A stretch of DNA of 64,000 nt from Brachionus manjavacas (GCA_019054805.1 JAHQIY010000016.1:1240001-1304000); one strand, 5' to 3'; numbered from the stretch's first letter, positions 11,499 through 22,736 are shown. The notes: generated by a model from the sequence alone, not told the origin. A program made the numbers and translations.

Positions 11499-14400
11499 TT
11501 ATCTACGAGTAAATGCATTTGAGTATCTTGGTGTGTGATAAGTGCGTGAATGATGTCCTGAACCATATTTTTGAGTGTGAAAATAAGAAGAAGGCGAGAC
11601 TAAATGCGAACTTGGACCTCCTCTTGGCATCATGTAAGAATCATAAATGTCTGTTCTACGATATGGATCATACCTGGGCATTCTTTGAGATTCAAAAGCT
11701 ATGTGATGAGCTGGGTGGTGAGTTCGTCTCGATTCAGCATATGCTGGTAGTCCGAAATAGTGGCCGCGAGATGAGTAGCCATAGGATGAACGATCATCAT
11801 ACGGATAATAGGACGCAATTGATCTTGGTCCTCTTCTTTCGTAACTAGATAAATCTCGTCTGTCTCTACTTGATCTCTTTTCGGGCTTAGGTTTCTTGCT
11901 TGTAACTGTCAGTGGCCGACCTTTATTTTATTAATTTTATTTATTTCTTTGCAAAATATAATGTTTTATGATTATTTATCTAAAATTTATTTTATTACGA
12001 AATGGATCGAGATGTTTTATTTTATTTAGTTATTTATTATTTAGCCATCATTTTGTCTTATTAATATTTTGACTATTCATAAAAATTAAAAATAAAATTA
12101 TTAGAATTATTATTTTTTTAAAAATTTTAAATTAGGGTAGCATAGATTTTGATAGGATTCAAAATTCTGATTTAAATTACTAGAATAAAATTTTTAAAAA
12201 AGACGAAACTGGTGAATTTTGTGATAAATTGATCATATTTAATACCCCAATGAATTTTTTGGTAAGATACATGCACAAACAAAAAAATTTACTTAAATAA
12301 TAGTTCGATCATAAACAAAAATAATAATAAATTTTTAATTTGGCTTCTTCAGAGCACATTTTCGGGAGTTGATACGTACTTTTTACTCAGATTTCAAAAA
12401 TTAATCATTTTGAAATATTAAAAAGAATTTTTTATTATAAAAATTTTTCAAGAAAAATTAGAATGAATGCAATGAATTTTATTTTAAAAAGAAAATATTA
12501 TTTTAATTATTAATTTTATTACAAAAAATACAAATAAGAGTGTATTGGCCATTGTAAAAAGGTTAAAATTAATACTGAAAAATAGGCAACTTTAATTTCA
12601 TGATCATGATCACATAATCAAAGCTCAATAGATTAAAATTAAAAAAAAAAAATGAAAAAAGCTTTTTTTAAATACTTTTTAATTAAACACAGAATGTTTA
12701 TTATTTTGAGTAAATAAAAAAAATCTTTTTTTTCGAATTTATTTTTAATTGATTTTTATAAAATATTTGAATATTTTAAAGACAAATTTTAAATCCATAT
12801 TAAATAATCCAAATTATGGCTTTAAAATGTTTTTTTTATATTAAATATTAATTAAATATATTACAGCGAAACACAGTTAAATTGCAAAATTATGTATTGC
12901 AAAATTTTAAAATAATGATTTAGATTTTATTTTACTTCAGAAAAAAATTTATACAATTTTCTTCCCAATTAAAGATTAAACAAATCATGTTTAATAAAGT
13001 TTAAAAAAATTGGTATTTAAAAAATTGATAAAAAATAACTACCGTTAACACTTGCGCATAGACGTAGCAGTTAATACCTAGCCCTGCCACTACCGCAATG
13101 CAGCTAATCCCAGTCATTTCATGTTAAAAAAAATTAAAATTGAATAAAAAAGATTTTTCGCGCCTAAGACAGGATCCGGTAATTACCATGTGGTAAACCC
13201 AAGAATTTATCGTTTTACCGCACCATAAACTGATTCATATACGCGAAAAAAAAATTAAAATAAGCATTTAAATGCCGTTATAGGTCGATTTTAACTATTA
13301 AAGTTTCGAAACAACCGCATGCGGTAAAATTAAGTTTTTAAGGAAAAATACATTTTTAAAAAAAAGAAAAAATTTAAAAAATTTGGTTTTGCAATTTTTC
13401 TTTTTTCTTTTTTTCTACGCTTTTCTTTTTTTTACTATTTTGAAAATGAAAATACTTAAGACTCTATTTCTGATTCATCATCAGCCTCAAGTAATAAAAG
13501 ACCGTTTAAAAAGAATTTAATTTTTCGCTAGTGTTGCTTTCTAAGTGATAGGCTTCACCACAAATTTTTTTTTCAAAAATGGATATAAAAATTTAAAATA
13601 CTGTAGTATAGTGACACAATCAGACTATAAAAATAACTTTATATTATCAAAAGGATTCATTATTGTTGTTTTTAGGAGAAATATAAAACTTATTTTAAAT
13701 AAAGTGTTTAACTAAATACTAAGCTTATTATTCACACACTCGGCCTGTACTACAATACATAATTTTACTTTTTTTGTGACTTGATACAGGATTTTTTGAA
13801 CCAATTTTAAATCAATTTTTTTCTTTTTTTAAAAAATGTATTTTTCCTTAAAAACTTAATTTTACCGCATGCGGTTGTTTCGAAACTTTAATAGTTAAAA
13901 TCGACCTATTTCGGCATTTAAATGCTTATTTTAATTTTATTTTTTCGCGTTTATGAATCAGTTTATGGTGCGGTAAAACGACAAATTCTTGGGTTTACCA
14001 CATGGTAATTACCGGATCCTGTCTTAGCCGCGAAAAATCTTTTTTATTCAATTTTAATTTTTTTTAACATGAAATGACTGGGATTAGCCGCATTGTGGTG
14101 GTGGCAGGGCTAGGTATTAACTGCTGCGCCTATGCGAAAGGGTTTACAGTATTTTTTAAAATCAAAAACTAAAATTTTTGATTTGAAATTTACATTTGAT
14201 GATAAACTTCAATTTTCCGAAAAAATAAACTTATTATTTAATGATAAATTTTTGATAATTGAGCGATGGAGGATTGTCATAAAAATAAAAGAACAAAAAC
14301 TTTGTGAAAATTTCATATTATTTTTCTTTAAAATAAAATATCAAAAATTCATATTTGATATTTAACCCTAACAATTTTTACTCTAATAAAATTGAATTTT

Positions 14401-15205
14401 TTTTACATCATAAAAATTTTTTAATTATTATCAAAACTTTATTTAAAAAAAAAACCTAAATTCTTCAATTCTTCAATTTCTGGTCAATTTTGTTGACCAA
14501 AGTGTTAAATAAGTGCTTAACTATTAAATAAAAGCATTAATTTTGATCCAAAATATTACCAAAAAACCTTTACCAAATTTTCAGCTAAATTTTTTGATTG
14601 AGATAAAAAGATAGTGTTTTTAGATCATAAAAGTTAGGGAAATAACAAGAACAGTGGGTCAAAAAATTGACTAGCACCAAAAAAACAATAATTTAGTTTA
14701 AATGAAATATTAGAAAAATAGATAAATTGCGGAATGTGTATTTACCAGGATTTTGAATCATAAATCTGTAGAGCTAACTTACCATTTACTTGAGTTCCAT
14801 TCATTTTCATGGCAGCTTGGACTCCTTCTCTGTGCATGAATTCAATGAAAGCTGCTCCCTTTGGATGTCCAGTTTTCATATTTTTGATAATAGTCACTCT
14901 TAGGATATTTCCACAGCAAATAAATGCATTCTTTAAGTCATCTTCAGTAGCCGAATAATCGACATTACCAATGTAAATAGACATGGCATCATGATCTTAA
15001 TTATATCAGGCTAAATTTAACTAGGCTTTTAATATAAATTTTTAGAACCTTTTATTTTGGAAGAGTTTGAGACACCAGGGCCTGGACTTCGAGACCTGCT
15101 TCGACTCCGGTCATCGAATTCACTCATGGAGTCTTCATTTTTGCTCAAACCGTTCGAGATGCTTTCTCTACTGTCCGAACTGCTGCTGTCATTTTTGGAT
15201 TTCAT
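11499..15205 (-). CDS. PABPN1-like RRM protein (nuclear poly(A)-binding protein family)
   Basis: Three exons, 15205-15049, 14995-14783 and 11920-11499, sum to 264 codons (263 aa). Exon 1 encodes a Ser-rich acidic leader ending in an RSRSRSRSP run. Exon 2 carries one RRM: RNP2 is SIYIGNVDY, and GHPKGAAFIEF is RNP1. The junction to exon 3 gives VNGRPLTVTSKK, the end of a PABPN1-type RRM, followed by an Arg/Tyr/Ser-rich tail ending NAFTRR. PABPN1 binds nascent poly(A) and controls tail length in the nucleus. The N-terminal coiled coil usual in PABPN1 is not seen here, and the Arg/Ser run is more SR-like, so this may be a diverged paralogue. The second intron (11921-14782) is 2862 bp and carries mobile DNA. 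An alternative read-through of the GTAAGT donor at 14782 would end quickly. Confidence 0.85.
13042..14149. mobile_element. foldback MITE-like element with ~300-bp inverted arms and TA target duplication
   Basis: The two arms, about 13042-13380 and 13835-14149, are reverse complements with high similarity. Both contain the TACCTAGCCCTGCCAC block, the GGATCCGGTAATTACC block and a CGCATGCGG core. The outer ends are CCGTTAACACTTGCGCATAG and, read inward from the right, CTGTAAACCCTTTCGCATAG. TA dinucleotides flank both ends (13040-13041 and 14150-14151), as expected for Tc1/mariner-type insertion. No transposase is present. It sits in the long intron of the PABPN1-like gene and carries another repeat in its loop. 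Confidence 0.82.
13492..13787 (-). repeat. ~295-bp dispersed repeat, copy 1 (inside the foldback element)
   Basis: This segment is an almost perfect reverse complement of 16404-16698; I see about one substitution and one homopolymer length change. It lies in the loop of the 13042-14149 element. It is non-coding, with no terminal inverted repeat or clear target duplication. Strand is given relative to copy 2. Confidence 0.85.
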
Positions 15206-16403
15206 CTTTAAATTAAATCAATTCTAAACGTTTTCTTTTAGGAGTTTAACAAAAAGTCTGACTATTTGTTAAATTCCTTTATTTCTTCATTAATAATAAT
15301 AATTTATACTTTAAGCTCTCAAATATATTTTTATTATGCCTTATAAAGGTTTATTTGAATGAAAGAAAATTTTAGAGTTGATTGGTTTCTTTTCACTCAA
15401 AAGCTATCATTCAATAATATTATAATACATATTTTTGAGGCGACATCGTATTTGGATTAGCCCTAAATTATTTTAACCCAGACATAAATGTTAATCAAGA
15501 ACCCTTAGGTGATTTTTGCTTTGTTGAGACAATTTGTTGAGAATGCAAGCCTTTTATTTTAATTTTTTTCTTAGAAAAGAGAGTGCTATTTTTAAAATTT
15601 CACTGGAACTCATTGAGGCATTTTTAATTTAGTTGAAAAATTTTATTTTAATAAAAACATTTGTTGATGTCAAGAATTATTGAGTTTTAGAGTAAAAATT
15701 AAAAAAAAGGAAGATTTTTTAATGAAATTTCTTATTATTTTACTATTACAATCTGCCATCCGTGTTTCCAGCTAGGAAAAAAGTGAAAAATATCAAAGAT
15801 ACAAAATTGAGTAAAATTCAATTAATATTTACAAAACATTAATCAACAATTTCTCCTATAAATTCGAAAAATGTTTTTAAAAATATATTTAGAATTTGAC
15901 TAAATCAGAAGTAAATGAAGGATTTTTTATTTTAGAAATTGATTTATCATTATTATGAGATACCCGAAATTTGGGCCTACAAAATTCCTGCTTAATCATG
16001 AATCAATCAACCTTATAAAAAAAAAATTTTAAATCTAATAGCTACAACATTAAAAAATTATTGAATTGAATCGAGCCTCAGTAGTTCAATTTATCTTAGG
16101 TTTTAACTTTTAAAAAAAATATTTCTAAAATTTTAAAAGAATCTGACAGAGTAAAATTCCATAATGAAAGCTTTAAGAGCTGGTAGTTCGACTCCAAAAA
16201 TCACTTAATATTTTTACTTTTGATTCTATTTTTTTTTGACTGAAAAATAAAAAAAATATGTGATAAAATAGTTTTTTGTAGTGGAAAAATTTTTAAATTA
16301 TTTAGCTTTTTTATTAAGAATTAAAATTGTAAGATTGGTTGCGGGTTGAATGTATCAGCTGATGGAATTAAAAAACTTTATTAAATTTTAAATTTTTCTT
16401 TTT
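15206..16403. other. intergenic between divergent PABPN1-like and photolyase genes
   Basis: AT-rich spacer between two divergent starts. No ORF or RNA is recognisable. It presumably holds the PABPN1-like promoter. Confidence 0.4.
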
Positions 16404-16698
16404 GTATCAAGTCACAAAAAAAGTAAAATTATGTATTGTAGTACAGGCCGAGTGTGTGAATAATAAGCTTAGTATTTAGTTAAACACTTTATTTAAAATA
16501 AGTTTTATATTTCTCCTAAAAACAACAATAATGAATCCTTTTGATAATATAAAGTTATATTTATAGTCTGATTGTGTCACTATACTACAGTATTTTAAAT
16601 TTTTATATCCATTTTTGAAAAAAAATTTGTGGTGAAGCCTATCACTTAGAAAGCAACACTAGCGAAAAATTAAATTCTTTTTAAACGGTCTTTTATTA
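16404..16698 (+). repeat. ~295-bp dispersed repeat, copy 2 (upstream of photolyase)
   Basis: Inverted, near-identical partner of 13492-13787, running from GTATCAAGTCAC to the TTAAACGGTCTTTTATTA end. It ends 93 bp before the photolyase ATG, so it lies in the promoter, 5' UTR or a 5'-UTR intron. Identity far above that of the surrounding old foldback arms implies recent duplication. Confidence 0.85.
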
Positions 16699-16791
16699 AA
16701 TAAATTAAATTTATTAAAAAAATTTTAAATTCCTGCATAATAATGTATAATTTTTTTTCATTAAAATTGATTTGCATAATACTTTAGCTAA

Positions 16792-18477
16792 ATGGCGCCA
16801 AAAAGAGAAAAAATAAAAAAAGAATCCGATCCGAGTCTACAAATTGAGCTCAAAAATGAACCAAGTGAATCAATTAATTTAACTGATATGGAAAAACACG
16901 TGAATTGTATCTATTGGTTTCGTAAAGCCTTACGTTTGCATGATAACCCAAGTCTAATGCATGCAATACAAAAAAGTCAATACATATATCCAATCTTTAT
17001 ACTAGACCCCTGGTTTGTTCAGAAAGCCAAAGTGGGTCCCAATCGCTGGAGATTTCTGCTCGAATCCCTCAATGATTTAAACGAGCAGTTGATCCGCAAA
17101 AATTCCCGCTTAATTCTTATACGCGGTAATCCAAGCGCAGTCTTTACAGAAAAAATAAAAGAATGGAACATAAATTTAATTTGTTTTGAAACAGATACTG
17201 AACCTTATGCCAAAGTGCGCGATAGCGAAATAACAAAAATAGCCATTGACCTAAATGTCAAAGTTGAGACAAAATATGGACACACTTTATACAATCCGGA
17301 CTATGTCTACAAAAAAAACAATGAAAAAATTCCACTTCAATATCAATCATTTGTTGGTGTATTGGCAAAAATTGGTGATCCACCTAAACCAATTGACGAG
17401 CCTGGCAATGTATTTAACAAATTGGAAATAGATTACGATTTGTATAAAATTCCTGATTTGGTTTCAATTGGAGTTGATCCTAGTGCCTGTGGTCCTCTAC
17501 TGTATCCGGGCGGCGAGACCGAAGCTTTAAGGCGTTTCGAAGAAAAATTCAAAAATGAATCTTGGATTTGTTCATTCGAAAAGCCAAGCACCAGTCCAAA
17601 TAGCCTTGCTCCGAGCACCACTGTTCTAAGTCCTTACCTAAAATTTGGTTGTCTCAGCGCCAGAAAATTTTATTGGCGATTAAAACAGGTTTATGCCAAG
17701 AGAAAGCATTCTATGCCTCCCGTGTCCCTAGAAGGACAATTGCTGTTCAGAGAATTTTTCTATTATGTCGGAGCTTTTACACCTAATTTTAATAAGATAG
17801 AAGGAAATCCTGTGTGTAGGCAAATAAAATGGGATGATAACCCAGAGTATGTTAAGGCATGGAAAGAGGCAAGGACTGGATTTCCATTTATAGATGCAAT
17901 AATGACTCAGTTAAGGACTGAAGGTTGGATCCATCATTTGGCTCGGCATGCAGTTGCATGTTTTTTGACACGGGGCGATTTGTATTGCAGTTGGGAGAAG
18001 GGTCAAGAAGTCTTTGAGGAATATTTGCTTGATCAAGACTGGAGTCTCAACGCTGCCAATTGGATGTGGCTTAGTGCATCGGCTTTTTTTCACCAATATT
18101 TTAGAGTCTATAGTCCAATTGGTTTTGGCAAAAAAACAGATGAAAACGGAGATTACATTAGAAAGTATATTCCGGTACTTAAGACTTTTCCAACAAAATA
18201 CATCTTCGAGCCTTGGACGGCACCGCTGGAGGTTCAAAAGAGACATAACTGTGTGATTGGAAAAGATTATCCGAGGCCGATTGTTGACCATAATGTGATT
18301 AGTAAAATAAATATATCTCGTATGAAAAAAGCTTATGAAGAGACCAAATTGGTTTCGACTGATGATGGTGATAATAAAAAATCAAGACCAACTAGCTCCA
18401 AGTCCGTAAAAAATCCTCCTAAATCGGAAAAAACTAGTCCTGATACTAGACCACCATCGAAAAAATCTAAAAATTAA
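16792..18477 (+). CDS. 6-4 photolyase / animal cryptochrome family protein
   Basis: An uninterrupted 561-codon reading frame. The enzyme class binds FAD and uses blue light to repair (6-4) pyrimidine-pyrimidone lesions in the nucleus. After a Lys-rich leader (KREKIKKE, possible NLS), the photolyase antenna domain starts at IYWFRKALRLHDNP (about residue 40). The FAD-binding half holds EGQLLFREFFYYVG, WIHHLARHAVACFLTRGD (from about residue 379, with the two His used by 6-4 photolyases), and NAANWMWLSASAFFHQYFR. The block RVYSPIGFGKKTDENGDYIR and the ending VIGKDYPRPIVDHN are closer to 6-4 photolyases than to clock CRYs. A basic Ser/Pro/Lys tail of about 50 residues follows. It is intronless among intron-rich genes. 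A possible splice acceptor (ATACTTTAG at 16779-16787) just before the ATG suggests a 5'-UTR intron. A cryptochrome role cannot be excluded from sequence. Confidence 0.9.
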   Translation: MAPKREKIKKESDPSLQIELKNEPSESINLTDMEKHVNCIYWFRKALRLHDNPSLMHAIQKSQYIYPIFILDPWFVQKAKVGPNRWRFLLESLNDLNEQLIRKNSRLILIRGNPSAVFTEKIKEWNINLICFETDTEPYAKVRDSEITKIAIDLNVKVETKYGHTLYNPDYVYKKNNEKIPLQYQSFVGVLAKIGDPPKPIDEPGNVFNKLEIDYDLYKIPDLVSIGVDPSACGPLLYPGGETEALRRFEEKFKNESWICSFEKPSTSPNSLAPSTTVLSPYLKFGCLSARKFYWRLKQVYAKRKHSMPPVSLEGQLLFREFFYYVGAFTPNFNKIEGNPVCRQIKWDDNPEYVKAWKEARTGFPFIDAIMTQLRTEGWIHHLARHAVACFLTRGDLYCSWEKGQEVFEEYLLDQDWSLNAANWMWLSASAFFHQYFRVYSPIGFGKKTDENGDYIRKYIPVLKTFPTKYIFEPWTAPLEVQKRHNCVIGKDYPRPIVDHNVISKINISRMKKAYEETKLVSTDDGDNKKSRPTSSKSVKNPPKSEKTSPDTRPPSKKSKN

Positions 18478-18566
18478 ACACTTTTTTCAATCAGTTTCGT
18501 TAAAAATTAACGTTTTTGTAATTTTTCCACAAAATATTATTCTGACCGTTGATTTGATGTACATTT

Positions 18567-18572
18567 AATAAA
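18567..18572 (+). terminator. probable photolyase polyadenylation signal
   Basis: AATAAA 90 bp after the stop codon, in an AT-rich trailer. Confidence 0.5.
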
Positions 18573-19204
18573 AATTAGATTAATGTTTTTTCTTCTTCGT
18601 TAAAAAAAAGCATAATCTAAATGAAGATTATCTAAAAGGAATTGACTGATGAAGGACAACCATTTATTTAAATGAACTTACTTAATCAATTCCTCAAAAT
18701 TTTTCAGAATTCACCAATTTAAATAAGCGTCAAAAAAATAAACGATCATTTATAAATTTAATTTTTGATAACAAAAATTAAGGCTTTTTATTTTTATTTA
18801 AAAATTTCTCTCTTTTGATAATTTAATAGAAGTAAATAAGTTAAATTTTTCCAAAAATTTTATATTTATTTCTTATTTTAAATTTCGATTTTAGATTTTA
18901 GAAAAAAATTTAAAATTTAGAAAATCGGTCTAAAAAACTGGTTAAAATTTAGAACCAGTTTGTAAAAATTTGGAAAAAAATCACCAATTTAATATTATAT
19001 GCAAATTCAAATATTTTATTTAAAAAAATTTAAAGACCATTTATTGACCTTTCTTATTAAATGACAAGAGAAGATAAAATAAGGTATTTATTAGCACAAG
19101 AGTTTATTAGCACATCAATTTCTAACGATATTGAACCCCTTTTTTTTACTCCTACTGATGTTTTAGATATTGAGGAACTTTTGTCTTTGCTCTGTGCAAG
19201 GGCC
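18573..19204. other. gene-free AT-rich DNA
   Basis: No coding or structured signal seen. A short plus-strand frame at 19061 has no recognisable domain and runs into the antisense of the adjoining retroelement. Confidence 0.4.
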
Positions 19205-19630
19205 AACAAGTCTTCATGTTTTCAGTATTCTCCATTTCTGGTTCTACTTTACCGATCATGTTCTTAAGCATAATTTTTCTAACAATTTTATAAAAGGCTT
19301 TGCTAGCATCAATCACACACTTAAGTACTTTTTTCTTCCTTTTTTGCAGTGCTGAATTGTTTCAGTTAGGGTATAATTTACATGGTTCGTGGAGCTATTT
19401 GGTTTGAAGCCAAATTGGATCTGAGGGTCACTGTGTTTTTTATTTAATCTATGAAGAATGTACTTTTCAAAGACGTTTGCAAGTGTATCTGATATATTTA
19501 TGGAACGAAAGTTATTTATGTCATGGTTCGGGTCATCAGGTTTATAACTGATATCTTTATTACTGACACTATTTCTCTCGTTAAATGATTTCTCAAAATC
19601 CTTTTTAATTTCATTAATGTCTAAATTCAA
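19205..19630 (-). pseudogene. non-LTR retrotransposon reverse transcriptase fragment (frameshifted)
   Basis: On the minus strand, RT palm/finger blocks are visible: DINNFRSINISDTLANVFEK, then QFGFKPNSSTNHVNYTL. After a frameshift near 19310 comes CVIDASKAFYKIVRK, the RT motif A region with its catalytic Asp. Both ends are missing. It belongs to the LINE-like group whose RT reads NNYRPIS, QFGF and DASKAFD. It is not functional. Confidence 0.75.
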
Positions 19631-20204
19631 GGCTCATTCTGTTTTCTGTTTCTTCTCATTTCTTTTCAAAACCTATCTCAGTTGGAGTTGAGTTGTCTTA
19701 GTTTCAGAAATGTTTTGAAATTTTTTTTTAAAATATTCGCTCTATCATGTGTTTAATTTTATTTTTTTTAAATGTTAAATATTTTTTCATTAAAATAAAT
19801 TATGGATAAATTTAGTAAACTTTTTTTTTAATTTCTAATAAATTGATTATTTTTAATCAAATTGTATGTAAAAATTCAGAATTTCTAATCAAATTTTTTG
19901 CTTTTCCATTTAATTACTATTTAAATAAAAAAGGACAGATCGAAATATTGATATTTTATCCGACTATTAAGCTCTCCTGTGTAAATCAGAATCGATTCTG
20001 TCAATTTAATGAAACAAATTTTTTCAAGTTGTTTCATCATCAAAGCTTACAAAGCTCAATTCTGTAACAAATGAAAAATAATTTTATTTTGTAATTTTTA
20101 AAGGTTTGAAAATTCACTATGCCTTAAAATACGCTTAGATTTAAAAACCGGTTTGAAAATCAGAACGTAGTAACCAGCTATCGGTTTAAATATTATTTTG
20201 GTTA
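19631..20204. other. gene-free AT-rich DNA
   Basis: Low-complexity sequence. No ORF with recognisable domains; the open frame at 19843-20067 is Asn/Phe/Lys-rich as expected of random AT-rich DNA. Confidence 0.4.
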
Positions 20205-21357
20205 AAACATGGTTTAATTTTTTGTGTTTGAATTACAAAATGTAATCAATCTTGAAATAACATCAAAAAAGTGCGATGTTTCAAATTTTTTTTTCAGTCT
20301 CAAATAAAAAAATAATTTTAAGTTAATATTGCAAGCATTTTCATATTTGAAATTAAACTCTTTAGTGAAATAGAATGAGTTTAATTTTTATTTTAAAATC
20401 TGAACAAAAATATTGAAAATTCTTTTTTAATTTTTAAATAATTCATTTATTTATTTTTTCCCAAGCAAATGCTGATTCAGACTAGAAACATATGAAAAAA
20501 CTAAAAATATAGTTATTAGATAATTTAAAATTAAATAAATAAAAAGAATAAAAATGAGCATTAAGAGGAAAAAAAAAAGATAAATAATTCATTTTGATTA
20601 AATTTTCAATCATTAAAAAAATGGATCTAGTCGGTTTGGTAAACCATAGTTCACTTATTATCCGAAATATTTTGTTCTCAGGTTTTGTGAACTATTGGTT
20701 CACCCAATTTTTTTGTTCAAAATAGAATAAGACGAAAGAGTTTTAGATTATGCGAACAAATTGAATAAAGCTCAAAATTTAATAGAATGCCTTATTCTCG
20801 AAACTGACATAAAAATTAGTTAATAGTTTTTTAGGTTTTTTTTGGAGGAGCTTTTGAAATAGCATTTGCCATGATCTGGTTTACTCTTTCCATATTCTCA
20901 AATACCTAAATGCGCTCTCTTCTTAAATCTTTGCTTTTCAGCATAAATTAGGTGAACTAATAGTTCATTAAACCTGAGAACAAGAATCGTTCCAGTAACA
21001 GGTGAACCATACCTAACGGGCTAGACACGAAAAACTTTGTTTTCTTTTTATAAAATTTTGACAAAAGTGATAATTTACTTTCGTTTGGTGCTTTTTAACA
21101 CATACTCAATTGATAAAAAATGGAAAACAGGGCGTAAATAGTTTTTTAAACTACAAATATTATCTTAAGGATCATCATATCACAAACCTGAAGTCAAAAT
21201 TCATAAAAAAACACCAAGTTTTTCATGCTTGCAACATTAACTTAAAATTATTTTTTTATTTGAAACTGAAAAAAATATTTGAAACATCGCACTTTTTCAA
21301 TGTTATTTTAACTTTGGATATATTTTGTAATTCAAACATAAAAAATTAAACCACATT
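20205..21357. mobile_element. nested foldback element
   Basis: Outer arms 20205-20345 and 21221-21357 are reverse complements, sharing AATGCTTGCAATATTAA-type, GAAACATCGCACTTTTT and TTTTGTAATTCAAACA blocks. A diverged third copy of this arm lies at 48122-48260. Inside is a second palindrome with arms 20626-20710 and 20948-21026, sharing TTGTTCTCAGGTTT and GAACTATTGGTTCACC-type blocks. No transposase is encoded. The structure suggests one MITE inserted in another, or one composite foldback element. Confidence 0.72.
20626..21026. repeat. inner palindrome of the nested foldback element
   Basis: Arms of about 80 bp match in inverted orientation at roughly 70-75 percent by eye. The ends read CTAGTCGGTTTGGTAAACC on the left and, inverted, CTAGCCCGTTAGGTATGG on the right. 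The spacer is about 240 bp and non-coding. Confidence 0.65.
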
Positions 21358-21884
21358 TAGAATTATTTAATAATCATTTAAGTTAATAAAATAAATGAAA
21401 TTGAAAAAAGAGATACTGCATATTAGTGGATAAGTACTCAATCAATTCGTCGATATTTATTAAATAAAGTTAAATGGAAAAATACCTACGAACCTTTAAA
21501 AACTGATTTTTTTTTAACATTTTTACATTTCAAAAACCAAAATTTCTTTCCTTTTTTCTCAGGTCTAAAAGCCAAAAATTTATCCCGTAAATAATATTCT
21601 AAATTGTCACTAAAATCAAATTTCTTCAAAGAATACAAAGAAAAATCTAGAAAAACACACACACATTAAAATATGTGAATATTAGATGCTAGAGTATTTA
21701 AAGAGACTAAGGGGATGCATTGAATATGTCAGCAAATTTAATTTAAAATAATTTTTGTGATTTTGTATCGGGAAAAATAGTTTTATTTAAAAAAAGAAAA
21801 ATTTATTTTTTTTTTTTATTTTTTTTTAAAGGTTTATCAAACACTAATTTTTAAGAAAAATCTGCTTATTTCACCCATTTAGTA
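21358..21884. other. gene-free AT-rich DNA
   Basis: Only A/T runs; nothing recognisable before the retroelement 3' end. Confidence 0.4.
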
Positions 21885-22555
21885 GTAGTAGTTTTGACAG
21901 TAGCTGGCTAGCCAGCGAGTGTGCTGATAAGGCACACTAAGACAGCTGATGTGGTTGATTGCTGCTCATCCAGCAATCAATGCCTGCTTTAAAGCTGTTA
22001 ACATTGGGGGCTTCAACTAATTGATTTGGCAGTGAGTTCCATATGTTAGCAGTTCTGTTGAAAGAAAAGTTATCTCAATGTTGGAGCCTCGAAATTTCTT
22101 TGTGATATTTGAAGCAGTGACCTCTTCCTTGGATTTTGGTGACATTAAAATTGTTGCTTTTTTCAACCAATTCTATTCCATGCATGAACTTGTATAATTG
22201 AATTAGATCACCTCTTTTTCTTTTTTCCACCAGATTTGGAATGTTCAAAGCCTTCAATCTGTTTTCATACGGTTTGTTTCTAATTGAAGAAACAAATTTC
22301 GTAGCTCTGCATTGAATTCTTTCAACATTCTCACAGTCCGACTTAAGAATTGGAGACCATACAGACACAGCAAATTCCAAAAGAGGACGAACAAAAGTTA
22401 AATACAATGATCTAAATAACTTACAATCAAAACGAGCGAATGATTTCCTGATGCGACCCAACATTTGATTTGCTTTGTTTGTAGTCTCTATCACTTGATT
22501 TTTCCATTTAAGATTTTTATTGAAGATAACTCCAAGATCTCTTTCATTTGGTTAG
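21885..22555 (-). pseudogene. 5'-truncated LINE (CR1/jockey-like RT C-terminal part) with one in-frame stop
   Basis: The frame reads NERDLGVIFNKNLKWKNQ, then QMLGRIRKSFARFD, YLTFVRPLLEFAVSVWSP and VERIQCRATKF, the typical post-palm and thumb region of CR1/jockey-type RTs. A TGA then interrupts at about 22074, and the same frame continues with FNRTANIWNSLPNQLVEAPN to the natural end. A sister fragment at 60955-61330 has GGA at the stop position, so the TGA is a point mutation. The trailer ends in a short TAC-repeat tract (about 21880-21893), a usual LINE 3' mark. 5' truncation is typical of incomplete reverse transcription. Confidence 0.85.
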
Positions 22556-22736
22556 GAATCTTAAACAATTTCAAAACAAGTCATCCATTAATTTATTAAA
22601 AAATCAAGTTTTTTTAAGTTTTTTTTATCTTTTATTTCCTCAAATATAATTGAATAAAATTTGGGATTACAAAACATTAATTAAAAAAAAATTAAAAGAT
22701 TATAAAATAAAAGTGCTAATTTTTTAATTATTTTTG

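Noticed and set aside
11513-11848. Plus-strand 111-aa open frame
   Set aside because: Antisense shadow of the last exon of the PABPN1-like gene, whose exon structure and protein match are better supported.
14132-14365. Plus-strand 77-aa frame at the edge of the foldback element
   Set aside because: Starts inside the transposon arm (alternative start codon) and continues into AT-rich intron; no motif.
17911-18291. Minus-strand 126-aa frame
   Set aside because: Antisense shadow of the conserved FAD-binding half of the photolyase.
21110-21349. Plus-strand 79-aa frame
   Set aside because: Overlaps the right arm of the foldback element; the arm's inverted partner is not coding.
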